64,000 nt of DNA from Noviherbaspirillum saxi. Lineage in GTDB: Bacteria > Pseudomonadota > Gammaproteobacteria > Burkholderiales > Burkholderiaceae_D. The stretch lies in assembly GCF_003591035.1 (NCBI RefSeq), contig NZ_QYUO01000003.1:744001-808000 (forward strand), given 5' to 3'. Under the pieces are notes generated by a model that saw only the letters and a program-made list of their open reading frames with translations, ran no database searches and was not told where the DNA came from. The position numbers and the translations under genes were made by a program. Of this stretch, positions 33,533 to 42,724 are shown in pieces (position 1 is the first letter of the stretch; each line of letters starts with the position of its first letter).

Positions 33533-34566
33533 TCTCCTTCAGCGTCTCCGATCTGATCAGCGTCGTTGGCGTGGTCATCGCTTTCACCGCGTTGCTGCTC
33601 ACGGTTATGGTGATATACAACAATCGCCGCCACACACGGTACGATGACGACAGACATCGAATTGAGCTCGAACTGATGCGCCGCTCAATCGAGTCTCAAA
33701 TGTATGGCTTGAACGAAAAGTTGCTGGCAACTGAGGACCGTTGGCGAGACGTAAATCACCTTCTGATTTCCTCTCAGAGTCGGCAGCCAGATGCGTTCGA
33801 ACCGTCGAAGCAAGTCGTGCCATCAGTCTTTCTAAGCTCCGCTGGCATCTCGCCTGACGATCTGAAGATTGAGCGGGACTTGGTCTTCGTGCTTACGCCG
33901 TTTCACCCAACCTATAAGAAACAATTCGAAGTGGTCGCTTCAGTCTGCAACGGCCTCGGATTGAGAGCAATGAGAGGCGATGAGGAGTTCGTTCCAGGTG
34001 ACGTTTTTCCTCACATCCTCCGTCTGATAACACGAGCTAGGATCGTTGTGGCAATTATCGACGGCCGGAACCCCAACGTGTTCTACGAGCTGGGTATCGC
34101 ACATGCACTAGGAAAGCCTGCCATCTTAATCGCTCCGACACCGGAAGATGTGCCTTTCGACATCCGAACAAAGCGTCTCGTATTGTTCCAATCCTTGGAC
34201 GAACTGCAGGAAAAGCTGAAAGACGAGTTGGCGCGTGTCGTAGTTGCTAGCGAGCAGCCAATCCAACCTGTGGCCGAAGCAAGGACTGGAGTACCGGAGC
34301 TTCTGCCGGAAGCGCGCGTCCTTTTAAAGGAGGCTAGTCTCGACCCGCAAGGCGCAATCATTCTCGCCCGCTATATCGGAGGGACAACGTTGCAGACTAA
34401 CGGAAAGAACCTCATTCCCTCGAACGAGCGAAGAGAGGTTGCGAGGTGGGAGCAAGCGCTGGAATTGCTAACCGCCAGAGGTCTAGTTGTAGCACGCGGT
34501 CACAAGGGCGAGATATATGAGGTGACAAACACAGGATACCAAGTTGCGGACATGATCGACCTTTGA
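33529..34566 (+). CDS. Membrane-anchored NDT/TIR-like effector candidate
   Basis: A 345-residue protein. Residues about 9-30 form one transmembrane helix, and residues 35-75 look like a charged helical stalk. Residues about 117-220 form a nucleoside 2-deoxyribosyltransferase/TIR-like Rossmann domain (DLVFVLTPFHPTYKKQFEVV; ARIVVAIIDGRNPNVFYELG IAHALGKPAILIA) with the candidate catalytic glutamate E187. Residues about 270-345 form a winged-helix-like tail (QALELLTARGLVVARGHKGE). Such domains hydrolyse nucleotides or NAD in several immune systems. An anti-phage role is inferred from architecture and neighbours only. Confidence 0.75.
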   Translation: MISFSVSDLISVVGVVIAFTALLLTVMVIYNNRRHTRYDDDRHRIELELMRRSIESQMYGLNEKLLATEDRWRDVNHLLISSQSRQPDAFEPSKQVVPSVFLSSAGISPDDLKIERDLVFVLTPFHPTYKKQFEVVASVCNGLGLRAMRGDEEFVPGDVFPHILRLITRARIVVAIIDGRNPNVFYELGIAHALGKPAILIAPTPEDVPFDIRTKRLVLFQSLDELQEKLKDELARVVVASEQPIQPVAEARTGVPELLPEARVLLKEASLDPQGAIILARYIGGTTLQTNGKNLIPSNERREVARWEQALELLTARGLVVARGHKGEIYEVTNTGYQVADMIDL

Positions 34567-34842
34567 GACACGAGACTACCCTACTCACGCTTATAGTGCC
34601 AACGCCCAGCAACTAATAGGTGCGAGTGTCAGAGCGGCGAAGGTCAGTCCGCTTAGTGTCGCGAGTTGCTGCCCGTGGGTGAGCGGGTGCCGTTCGGAGT
34701 CGACAGGGCGGTAGTGCTGGACCTAGCCGACGCTGGGATGGCGCAGCGGCCGTTCGGCGCGAGCTGACGATCTTGCGCGCGGTGCTGCCAAATCGGTGCG
34801 CCATGCCCGCTCGCGACCACTGACACACAGAATAGGATCAAA
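34567..34842. other. Intergenic stretch
   Basis: 276 bases with no gene, repeat or clear terminator recognised. The SMEK gene's ribosome site AGGA lies at its right end. Confidence 0.4.
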
Positions 34843-35922
34843 ATGTTTGCAACAGCCGAGGCGTTCCAAGATATCGTCGTGCGGCTCTCCGTGCTGCGTT
34901 ATGTCGTAACATCCAATACGAAGCGTGGCAAGCATGATATCGCCACGGATGCCGAAGATTTCTTTGCCGGTTTTTTCAACCGACTGTTCCCCTGGACGCT
35001 GGTCAACCTGAATAAGACCGAGCGCAAGAATTTCCCGGCCATCGATCTCGGCGACACGAAGCATAGAGTCGCCATTCAGGTCACGGCGGAAAACAGCGTC
35101 GATAAGATCAAAGCCACGCTCGACGTGTTCTACGACCACGGCCTGCGTGGTTCGTACGACCGGCTGATCATCCTGATCCTGTCGCGCAAATTGCAATACA
35201 CGACGAATTTCGAGGTCCTTAAGCGAGACTTGCGCTATCTCGATATATGGGATATCGACGACGTGCTCGCTCTGGTCGAAACTCACCTCATCCAGGATGA
35301 ATTGCACGACCGTGACCACAACTTGATCGAGGTGCTTGAAGAATTTACCCGACGTGAACTGCCGTCGATCGTGCGCACGCTGGCCTCCGACCCGAGCGGG
35401 AAATACCCGGGACTGCTGGCGAATCTCGAGGTCGTGATCGGTCACCCGCCAACATCGGCGCATCGATTCCTCGACTCGCTACACCTGTCAGGCGCAGATG
35501 AGCGGGCTGCGGGTCTCGAGGCGATCATACAGCTGTACGTGCAGCTCAAGGACCGCAGCTATATCGGCAGTCGCATGATCCTTGCTCACGCCATTCAGTA
35601 TTCGATCGACGCCAGCGAATTCAAATGGCGGTTTTCAAACTATCACGGCCCGTATATTTCCGAGGATACACTGATATTCGCCCCGCATCTGGTGGCTCTG
35701 CACATGACCTACCAGAGGCGAGAGCAATTCTGGAAGCAGGTCGATGGCTTGCAATTTCTTGGCTGGGCGACCCAGCTCGAGGACACTAACTTTCTGAGCA
35801 TCTGCTCCTATTCGCGAGGGCTAGAGCTGAACCTTTTCTACTATTTGAAAAAATTTCTCGGCAACGATATACAAAAACTGCGCTCGGTTCTGGTCGACCT
35901 CGACTTCCGTCACCTCGATTGA
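34843..35922 (+). CDS. SMEK-domain protein
   Basis: A 359-residue protein. The N-terminal about 140 residues form a SMEK domain, recognised from LNKTERKNFPAIDLGDTKHR VAIQVTAENSVDKIKATLDV F. SMEK domains are found at the front of predicted conflict and defence proteins and are thought to be sensor or nuclease-like modules. The C-terminal half (residues about 200-359) is unrecognised and mostly helical. It follows the membrane effector pair on the same strand after 276 bases, so it may belong to the same island, though not obviously the same operon. Confidence 0.78.
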   Translation: MFATAEAFQDIVVRLSVLRYVVTSNTKRGKHDIATDAEDFFAGFFNRLFPWTLVNLNKTERKNFPAIDLGDTKHRVAIQVTAENSVDKIKATLDVFYDHGLRGSYDRLIILILSRKLQYTTNFEVLKRDLRYLDIWDIDDVLALVETHLIQDELHDRDHNLIEVLEEFTRRELPSIVRTLASDPSGKYPGLLANLEVVIGHPPTSAHRFLDSLHLSGADERAAGLEAIIQLYVQLKDRSYIGSRMILAHAIQYSIDASEFKWRFSNYHGPYISEDTLIFAPHLVALHMTYQRREQFWKQVDGLQFLGWATQLEDTNFLSICSYSRGLELNLFYYLKKFLGNDIQKLRSVLVDLDFRHLD

Positions 35923-36780
35923 TCTCCTCGAAGAAGCCGTTCTGCTGGAATCGACACGCCGCAAGCAGGTGGCCTGTATCTCGGGCAGGATCGCTTTGCA
36001 GCGCGGCCGAATGGCGCGATCACGCGCAACATGTAAATCGGCAGCAGAGCCGGGCGTGTTCGATCATTCCTAGTCCTTCCACAACACCGCCAGCGCGCTG
36101 TGCCATTTTTCTCCGCTGCGGCCGGTCACCGTGATGTTGATGGCCTCGCGCTCCCAGCAGATAACCTTGTAGATTCCAATGTTGGTCCCCGGTTTGTGGA
36201 TCTTGACCTTATGACTGAAGAGTGGTTTCGCCAAACAGCTGTGCGATCTTCTGGACCGATTTGACCTGACGCCATCGACCGTGTACATCATGCTATTGAT
36301 AGGTATGAAACCAGCGCAGGCCATCTAACCCGCCGGCTAGTTCGCCGAAACGTTCGAGCGAGCTAGACTGAATGACCGCAATGGGTCGTTCTCTGCCGGC
36401 CGCCCAGTTTAGGGCAATGACCGAAGTTGAGCACGTTGTTGACGAGGCTCATGAGCACCGGTCTAATGGCTGACCGTGTCGAACCAACTGCGGACGAATA
36501 CCGGAATACGCAATTACTGCCTTCGGTGAGGCGGTGACGCCAAGCAGTCGATCAGGATGTTCCACGAACAAGTACCGCCACAATCAACCTTCAGCCGCTT
36601 GCCTGTCAGAGGCGGCTCCCTCTACACCACACCGAGCGCCCGCTGACCGCCGAAGGCTCATGCCGTCCGATGCCTTGCGCGGTCTCTTCGACTACGGCTA
36701 TTGATCCACGCACTCTCCCTCGGCCTTAAGGCCGTCGAAACGGCCCGTAGTTGCGCTTTAACCTATCAAAGTGCACTACA
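35923..36780. other. Long non-coding or degenerate interval
   Basis: About 860 bases in which no gene can be supported. A minus-strand frame around 36200-36330 (RWRQVKSVQKIAQLFGETTL) has protein-like character but is bounded by stops, so it could be a relic. No transposase signature or terminator is obvious. This stretch separates the island genes from the catabolic operon. Confidence 0.45.
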
Positions 36781-36790
36781 TTCCATCTAT

Positions 36791-36914
36791 TTGTTCCATA
36801 TATAAAACAACGGTTCAAATAAAGAACAAAATGGGCTGGTATTCCAAAAAATATCTGGTATATTTCAAGCGAATGACAGCCCATATATAAATCTTTGTTT
36901 TATATATGGAACAA
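36791..36914. promoter_or_regulatory. Pair of 20-bp inverted sites upstream of the catabolic operon
   Basis: The 20-mer at 36791-36810 (ttgttccatatataaaacaa) recurs perfectly as its reverse complement at 36895-36914, centres 104 bases apart. Each copy is itself a near-palindrome (TTGTT..ATATAT..AACAA). The region is very AT-rich against a GC-rich background and lies 100-220 bases before the first ABC gene. It is a good candidate for the binding sites of the operon's own IclR regulator, with room for a promoter between. Confidence 0.65.
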
Positions 36915-37016
36915 AAGCAGTGCCGATGTCAGTGTGCCGGGTAAGCATGCTGATTGGACATGAAAGGCATGCAGTCTCCGCCGGACGCATGTGGGTATAA
37001 CCGACTCAGAGGCATC

Positions 37017-37805
37017 ATGATCGAAATCGAATTCCGCAATGTCGGCAAAAGCTTTATCGACCGACAAACATCCGAGCCGCGCGCTGCGGTGAGCAACCTG
37101 AACATCTCCATCCGCAGCGGGGAGGTGGTTTCGATCATCGGGCCGTCCGGCTGCGGCAAAAGTACGCTGCTCAACATGGGCGCTGGCCTGTATCTGCCGA
37201 CGACGGGCGAGGTCTATATCGGCGGCGAACGCGTGACCAAGCCGGTGCGCAAGGTTGCCTTCATGTTGCAGAAGGATTTGTTGATGCCGTGGCGTACCAT
37301 CCGCGCCAACGTTTCGCTAGGCCTCGAAATCGACGGCGTCGCTGCGTCCGAACGCAAGCGTGTTGCCGATGCATTGCTGGCGAAATGCCATCTCAAAGGT
37401 TTTGAAGAACACTTTCCTTATCAGCTATCGGGCGGCATGCGCCAGCGCGCGGCGCTGGCCCGCACCTTGGCCGTCGATCCGCAGGTGCTGCTGCTGGACG
37501 AGCCATTCTCTGCACTGGATGCGCAGACAAAAATGGTGCTGCAGCAGGACCTTGCCAAAATGGTTTACGAAAAGCGCAAGACCGCTCTCTTCATTACCCA
37601 CGATCTGGTCGAGGCAATCGCCTTGTCCGACCGCCTGCTTGTCATGAGCGAGCGACCGGGAACCATTATTGAAGAAATCGAAGTCAATCTCCCGTTCCGT
37701 GATAACCCGCTCGAACGTCGCAAACTGCCTGAAATCGGTCCGCTGCAAGGCCGTTTGATGGAGCTGCTCAAAGTCGGCAAGGAAGAAGCCGCAGCACTGC
37801 ACTAA
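37017..37805 (+). CDS. NitT/TauT-type ABC transporter ATPase
   Basis: A 262-residue ATP-binding subunit of an SsuB/TauB-like importer. Walker A is GPSGCGKST, the Q-loop is LQKDLLMPW, the signature is LSGGM, Walker B is VLLLDEPFSALDA, and the switch histidine is in FITHD. The start at 37017 has a GAGG ribosome site; an in-frame ATG at 36954 would add 21 residues. First gene of the large operon. In related clusters such importers take up sulfonates, nitrate or aromatic acids such as phthalate. Here the enzymes downstream point to an aromatic acid. Confidence 0.92.
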   Translation: MIEIEFRNVGKSFIDRQTSEPRAAVSNLNISIRSGEVVSIIGPSGCGKSTLLNMGAGLYLPTTGEVYIGGERVTKPVRKVAFMLQKDLLMPWRTIRANVSLGLEIDGVAASERKRVADALLAKCHLKGFEEHFPYQLSGGMRQRAALARTLAVDPQVLLLDEPFSALDAQTKMVLQQDLAKMVYEKRKTALFITHDLVEAIALSDRLLVMSERPGTIIEEIEVNLPFRDNPLERRKLPEIGPLQGRLMELLKVGKEEAAALH

Positions 37806-37837
37806 GCACGCAACCCAACTGATCAACCAGGAGTGAA

Positions 37838-38830
37838 ATGAGTATGAATAAACTTCTCGCATCTCTTTGCTGCAAGGTGGTATTCGCGGCCGCAGCAATT
37901 GTCCCGATCTACGCGCAAGCCGCAATCGAGGAAGTGACTTACCTGTTGCCGGCACCCCCGAACTCGCCCGCCTTCGCACCATGGATGATCGCGCAGCAGA
38001 AGGGCTATTACACCGATGAAAATCTGAAGATCAATTTCGTGACCGCCAAGGGCGGCGTTGACGTTGCCAAGCAGATCGGTGCCGGCAATGCCGTCATCGG
38101 CGGCGCGATCGGCGACACGCCGATCATCGTGCGAGCCAACGGCGTACCGGTAAAGGCCATTGCAGTCCTCGGTGCCGGATCGCTGACCATGGTCGGCGTG
38201 CACCAGAACGAAGGCATCAAATCGCTGCAAGACCTGAAGGGCAAGACCATCACGGTGATGTCGTATACCGACACCACTTACTATGCGTTGCTGGGCAACC
38301 TGAAGACCATTGGCCTGACCAAGAACGATGCGTCGATCCAGGCCGCCGGTCCTTCCGGCGTCTGGCAGATCTTTGCCGGCGGCAAGGCGGCGGCGCTGGC
38401 CGGCGTACCCGACTGGATCGTCAGCGCCAGCGATGCCGGCGCCAAAGTCGATCTGATCGAAACCACCGGCTTCAAGAGCATGGCACAGGCCATCCTCGCT
38501 TCCGATGAAACGATCCAGAAAAACCCGGAACTGCTGAAGCGCCTGGTACGCGCAACGCTGCGCGGGATGGAAGACATCATGAAAGACCCGAAGGCAGCAA
38601 CAGCCGCCTACATCGAGGCGGTGCCCTCCTTCAAAGGCAAGGAAGCAAGCGTCGAGCAGATCTTCAATCTGTATCGCAAGCACGTCTATGCAAATCAGCA
38701 ACCGCTCGGCCAGATCGATGCGGCGCGCATGGAAAACGTGCAAAAGTTTTATGTCAGTGAAGGCATCGTCTCCAAGGCGACGCCGGTCAAGGATTTGTTC
38801 ACCAATCAATTTGTCGGAACAGCTCGATAA
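37838..38830 (+). CDS. NitT/TauT-type ABC substrate-binding protein
   Basis: A 330-residue periplasmic receptor with a signal peptide (about residues 1-29, ending PIYAQA). The SsuA/TauA-type fold is seen in SPAFAPWMIAQQKGYYTDEN, IGGAIGDTPIIVRANGVPVK AIAVL and LKGKTITVMSYTDTTYYALL. It captures the substrate for the adjacent permease and ATPase. A ribosome site (CAGGAG) stands before the ATG. Its stop codon shares its last base with the permease ATG. Confidence 0.92.
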   Translation: MSMNKLLASLCCKVVFAAAAIVPIYAQAAIEEVTYLLPAPPNSPAFAPWMIAQQKGYYTDENLKINFVTAKGGVDVAKQIGAGNAVIGGAIGDTPIIVRANGVPVKAIAVLGAGSLTMVGVHQNEGIKSLQDLKGKTITVMSYTDTTYYALLGNLKTIGLTKNDASIQAAGPSGVWQIFAGGKAAALAGVPDWIVSASDAGAKVDLIETTGFKSMAQAILASDETIQKNPELLKRLVRATLRGMEDIMKDPKAATAAYIEAVPSFKGKEASVEQIFNLYRKHVYANQQPLGQIDAARMENVQKFYVSEGIVSKATPVKDLFTNQFVGTAR

Positions 38831-39669
38831 TGGACACCGCAACTACGGCACCTAAGCTTGCCATGCCTCAGCCACCGAAACACCGTCGTGTGCTCAGCGA
38901 AAAAACCCGTACTGTCGCCGGCAGCCTGATGGTGCTGGTCGTATTCCTGGCAGCGTGGCAATGGGGTCCTGGCCTGCTCGGCATGCCGGAATTCATTCTG
39001 CCCAACTTCACCCGGGTTCTGCAGGAATCGGTGGTGATGTGGAACAACAGCAATTTGCTTGGCCATTTTGGCATCACCGCATTGGAAGTCGTGATCGGTT
39101 TTGCTCTCGGCTCCTTGCTCGGCCTTGCCGTTGGCGTCGCGCTCGGTCTGTCGCCGCGCGCGGAAGCGATGCTGTCGCCCTACATCCTGGCTTTGCAGAT
39201 TGCGCCGAAAGTCGCATTTGCGCCGCTGTTCGTGATGTGGCTGGGTTACACCATCTATCCAAAGATCCTGGTCGCGGTCTTGATCGTCTTCTTCCCGGTG
39301 ATGATCAATGTGCTGTCGGCAGTGCGCACCGTCGATCCGGACATGGTCAACCTCGTGCGTACGCTGAATGCAACCCGCTGGCAGATTTTCCATCTGGTCG
39401 AGTTCCGTTCGGCGATGCCGGCTTTGTTTTCCGGGCTGCGCATTGCGTCGACCCTGGCGGTCATCGGCGTGACCGTTGGCGAACTCGTCGGCGGCAACAA
39501 AGGGCTCGGTTATCTGCTGGTCGACGGCGAGGGGCAGGGCAATACGGCAGCGGTATTTGTCGCTATCTGCGCACTGACCCTGATCGGTATCGTGACCTAT
39601 GGCGCAGTGGTCTGGGCCGAGCGCCGCGTGCTGCACTATCTGCCCAAAGTCAATACGAGCACGGTGTAA
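38830..39669 (+). CDS. NitT/TauT-type ABC permease
   Basis: A 279-residue inner-membrane permease with about six helices. The EAA-loop region is LNATRWQIFHLVEFRSAMPA LFSGLRIA, followed by VIGVTVGELVGGNKGLGYLL. It overlaps the receptor gene by one base (TAATG). It completes the ABC importer of the operon. Confidence 0.92.
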   Translation: MDTATTAPKLAMPQPPKHRRVLSEKTRTVAGSLMVLVVFLAAWQWGPGLLGMPEFILPNFTRVLQESVVMWNNSNLLGHFGITALEVVIGFALGSLLGLAVGVALGLSPRAEAMLSPYILALQIAPKVAFAPLFVMWLGYTIYPKILVAVLIVFFPVMINVLSAVRTVDPDMVNLVRTLNATRWQIFHLVEFRSAMPALFSGLRIASTLAVIGVTVGELVGGNKGLGYLLVDGEGQGNTAAVFVAICALTLIGIVTYGAVVWAERRVLHYLPKVNTSTV

Positions 39670-39682
39670 GGGAGCAATGACA

Positions 39683-40447
39683 ATGTCTTCTACTAATCAG
39701 CTTCTGGCGGGACGGCGGGTGCTGGTCACCGGTGCGGCTCGCGGCTTGGGACTGAGCTTTGCGACAGCCATCGCCGAAGCCGGCGCATCGGTGGCGATGG
39801 CCGATATTCTTGAGGATAGCTTGAATGAGAGCGTAGCTGTTTTGAAGAGGCGCGGTTTCGACGTGCACGGCTGCAAGCTCGACCTGGCGGATCCGATATC
39901 GATCGATGCCTGTGTGAAGAATGTAGTTGAACGCCTCGGTGGCCTGGATGGACTGGTCAACAATGCTGCGGTGACCAACTCTGGCGGCCGCAGCTCGGAG
40001 CAACTCGACATTGCCATGTGGGACAAGGTCATGACAGTCAATGTGCGCGGTACCTGGCTGATGACCAATGCCTGCCTCCCGGCCTTGCGCGAGTCCGGTC
40101 GCGGCAGCATTGTCAATCTGTCTTCCGACACACCGCTGTGGGGAGCGCCGAATCTGCTGGCCTATGTGGCGAGCAAGGGCGCAATCATCGGCATGACACG
40201 TTCGCTGGCGCGCGAGGTCGGGAACGACAACATTACCGTGAATGCGGTGGCACCCGGATTGACGCTGGTGGAAGCGACCGAATATGTGCCCGAACACCGT
40301 CATCGTACCTATCACGATGGACGGGCGCTGCAGCGCAATCAATTACCCGACGACGTATCGGGCGCCGTGGTGTTCGCACTGTCCGATCTTTCCCGCTTTA
40401 TCACGGGGCAACTTCTTGCCGTCAATGGCGGCTTTGTGATGAATTAA
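39683..40447 (+). CDS. Short-chain dehydrogenase/reductase 1
   Basis: A 254-residue classical SDR. It has the cofactor motif TGAARGLGLSFATAIA, NNAAVTNSGG, the catalytic serine in VNLSSDTPLWG, and YVASKGAI with the Tyr-Lys pair. The ATG at 39683 is spaced correctly from AGGGAG; an ATG at 39677 is too close. It should oxidise or reduce a hydroxyl or keto group of a pathway intermediate, perhaps a cis-dihydrodiol made by the Rieske oxygenase of the same operon (inference). Confidence 0.9.
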   Translation: MSSTNQLLAGRRVLVTGAARGLGLSFATAIAEAGASVAMADILEDSLNESVAVLKRRGFDVHGCKLDLADPISIDACVKNVVERLGGLDGLVNNAAVTNSGGRSSEQLDIAMWDKVMTVNVRGTWLMTNACLPALRESGRGSIVNLSSDTPLWGAPNLLAYVASKGAIIGMTRSLAREVGNDNITVNAVAPGLTLVEATEYVPEHRHRTYHDGRALQRNQLPDDVSGAVVFALSDLSRFITGQLLAVNGGFVMN

Positions 40448-40467
40448 TTGAATCTTAGGAGCTAAGG

Positions 40468-41007
40468 ATGAGCGATATGGCAGAACAGCAGAAGATGAAG
40501 CGTAGCTGGGATCAACCGGAGGGCGCCAGTTTTTCCGATTGGATGGATAGCCGCGTTGCGCGTTTTTCGACACGCCAGTACGACTGGAATGCGCTGAAGT
40601 TTCAGGCCGACTATGACCCGAAATACCGCCGGGCGCAAATGCGTTATATCGGCACCGGCGGCACCGGCGTCGCTACGGATTCCAATACCATTCCATCCGA
40701 ACACTTTACGTTTTCGACCATGATCATTCCGGCCGGCCATGAAGGTCCGTCGCATCTGCATATCGACGTCGAAGAAGTGTTTTTCGTCATGCGCGGCAAA
40801 ATCAAGCTGGTGCTAGAAAAAGATGGTGAACGTTATGAAACCATTCTGACCGATCGCGACGTCGTCTCGGTTCCGCCGGGCGTCTATCGCGAGGAAATCA
40901 ATATTGGCGAAGAAGATGCGCTGATGTGCGTCATGCTCGGTTCGAAAAAACCGGTGACGCCGACCTATCCTCCCGAGAGCCCACTCGCGAAAATCAAGCG
41001 TGGCTGA
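40468..41007 (+). CDS. Cupin-domain protein
   Basis: A 179-residue single-cupin protein. Cupin motif 1 is clear (GHEGPSHLHIDVEEVFFVMR G) with ligands H96, H98 and a glutamate at 102/103. Motif 2 (VVSVPPGVYREEINIG) lacks the usual histidine. It may bind metal with fewer ligands and act as a dioxygenase, isomerase or binding protein. Its place between transporter, SDR and hydrolase points to a catabolic step. Confidence 0.85.
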   Translation: MSDMAEQQKMKRSWDQPEGASFSDWMDSRVARFSTRQYDWNALKFQADYDPKYRRAQMRYIGTGGTGVATDSNTIPSEHFTFSTMIIPAGHEGPSHLHIDVEEVFFVMRGKIKLVLEKDGERYETILTDRDVVSVPPGVYREEINIGEEDALMCVMLGSKKPVTPTYPPESPLAKIKRG

Positions 41008-41008
41008 A

Positions 41009-41893
41009 ATGACGACTGCCAGCACATCCTCTGCCCGCTCCGCCGATCTGCAGGAATCGCTGTTCCTGCTGAACCAGCGATTCCCCGAGCGCGCCGTTGA
41101 AGTGAACGGCAGCGTCGTTTCATATCGGACCTGCGGCAGCGGGCCGGCGATCGTGTTACTGCATGGGATCGGGTCCGGCGCCGCATCGTGGCTGCCCTGC
41201 GCACTGCGCCTGGCCGAAGAAGCCACGGTGATTGCGTGGAATGCGCCGGGTTACGGCGCTTCATCGATGTTGTCCAGCCAGTCTCCAACCGGAACGGAGT
41301 ACGCCGCGCGGCTTGAGCAATTGCTCGCGGCATTGGGTATCGAGCAATGCGTGCTGGTCGGCCATTCGCTGGGAGCCATCATGGCGGCGGCGTATGTTGC
41401 TTCGGGCACGACACGCATCTCGCGCCTGGTGTTGATCAGCCCGGCACAGGGCTACGGCAGCGAAGAAAAGCGTGCGCGCGGCGAAGCGGTGGCGCAGGAG
41501 CGGATGACGGCATTGCAGACGCTGGGCATCGCCGGCATGGCGGAGCACCGCTCGCGCCGCATGCTGTCGGAAAATGCGAGCGATGCGCAGCGCGCATGGG
41601 TGCGCTGGAATATGCAGCAGTTGCATCCGGAGGGATACACGCAAGCCGTGCATCTATTGTGTGGCGATGATATTTACCGCTACGCGCGGCGCGGCATGCC
41701 GGGCGCTGTATATTGCGGCAGCGCCGATGCCATTACCACGCCGCAAGACAGCAGGGAGCTGGCACGGGAAATCGAATTGCCATTCGCGCTGATCGACGGT
41801 GCAGGCCATGCCTGCTACGTCGAGCAAGCCGACGCGGTGGCATCGGCCATCCTCGAGAACTCAACGTCCAATCAAATACAACATCATGAATAA
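41009..41893 (+). CDS. Alpha/beta-fold hydrolase
   Basis: A 294-residue alpha/beta hydrolase. It has the oxyanion-hole segment VLLHGIGSGAASWL, the nucleophile elbow GHSLG with S120, a probable acid in GSADAITTPQDS and the catalytic histidine in GAGHACYVEQ. Its resemblance to meta-cleavage-product hydrolases suits an extradiol pathway. It starts at 41009 just past the cupin stop; a GTG at 41000 overlapping the cupin is an alternative. Its 3' end overlaps the IclR gene. Confidence 0.9.
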   Translation: MTTASTSSARSADLQESLFLLNQRFPERAVEVNGSVVSYRTCGSGPAIVLLHGIGSGAASWLPCALRLAEEATVIAWNAPGYGASSMLSSQSPTGTEYAARLEQLLAALGIEQCVLVGHSLGAIMAAAYVASGTTRISRLVLISPAQGYGSEEKRARGEAVAQERMTALQTLGIAGMAEHRSRRMLSENASDAQRAWVRWNMQQLHPEGYTQAVHLLCGDDIYRYARRGMPGAVYCGSADAITTPQDSRELAREIELPFALIDGAGHACYVEQADAVASAILENSTSNQIQHHE

Positions 41894-42719
41894 AGCAGAG
41901 CTACCAGAAGAAGAGTCGCAAGAAAAATATTCCGTACCAGGGCTGGAGCGCGGTTTGCGCCTGCTGTGCGAGTTCAACCGCCAGGACAAGACCCTGTCCG
42001 CACCGGAACTGGCACGCCGTCTCAGTGTTCCGCGTTCGACGGTATTTCGCCTGCTTACCACGCTGGAGCGCATGGGTTTTGTCGAGCGCACCGAAGGCGG
42101 CCGCGACTACCGGCTTGGCATGGCAGTGCTGCGTCTCGGGTTTGAATATCTGGCATCGCTGGAACTGACTGAAATCGGCCGTCCCTTGCTCGACCGGCTG
42201 CGTGATGAAATCGGTTATTCCTGCAATCTGGTGGTGCGCGACGGCAGGTCGATAGTCTATGTGGCCAAGTCGGTCACACCGACCGCATTCGCCAGTTCCG
42301 TGACCGTGGGGACTCGCTTGCCGGCACACGCCACCGTGCTTGGACGCGTGCTGCTGGAAGACCTGTCACTGGCTGAGCTGCGCAAGATTTATCCGGAAGG
42401 ACAGCTGGAAGTCTTTTCCGAAAACACACCGAAGACCGTTGTCGACCTCTTCAATATGGTTCAGCAGGACCGCGAGCGCGGTTATGTCCTGCAAGAAGGC
42501 TTCTTCGAGCGCGGCATTTCGACGGTCGCCGCACCGGTGCGTGACCATACCGGCAACGTGGTGGCGGCGCTGGGCGCAACCATCCCGGCTCCGCATATCG
42601 ATGCCGACAAGCTTGAAGTCATCGTGCGCCGGGTCCGTGAAACCGCAAGCGAATTGTCGCGCTTGCTTGACCATGCGCCGGAACGTTCGGGCAAGGTTGT
42701 CAACATGTGGCAAGGATAA
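41886..42719 (+). CDS. IclR-family regulator within the operon
   Basis: A 277-residue IclR regulator. The winged HTH is at residues about 16-75 (VPGLERGLRLLCEF; APELARRLSVPRSTVFRLLT) and the GAF-like effector domain follows (YSCNLVVRDGRSIVYVAKSV; FERGISTVAAPVRDHTGNVV AALG). It overlaps the hydrolase gene by 8 bases, so it is cotranscribed with its probable targets. The paired 20-bp sites at 36791-36914 are candidate binding sites. Confidence 0.92.
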   Translation: MNKAELPEEESQEKYSVPGLERGLRLLCEFNRQDKTLSAPELARRLSVPRSTVFRLLTTLERMGFVERTEGGRDYRLGMAVLRLGFEYLASLELTEIGRPLLDRLRDEIGYSCNLVVRDGRSIVYVAKSVTPTAFASSVTVGTRLPAHATVLGRVLLEDLSLAELRKIYPEGQLEVFSENTPKTVVDLFNMVQQDRERGYVLQEGFFERGISTVAAPVRDHTGNVVAALGATIPAPHIDADKLEVIVRRVRETASELSRLLDHAPERSGKVVNMWQG

Positions 42720-42724
42720 GCAAG

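Noticed and set aside
36070..36324. An 84-codon minus-strand frame as a gene
   Set aside because: No ribosome site and no family. Protein-like character appears in a different frame and is broken by stops.
37823..39636. Minus-strand frames of 339 and 276 codons
   Set aside because: They are antisense to the ABC receptor and permease genes. The His/Gln-rich composition marks them as shadows.
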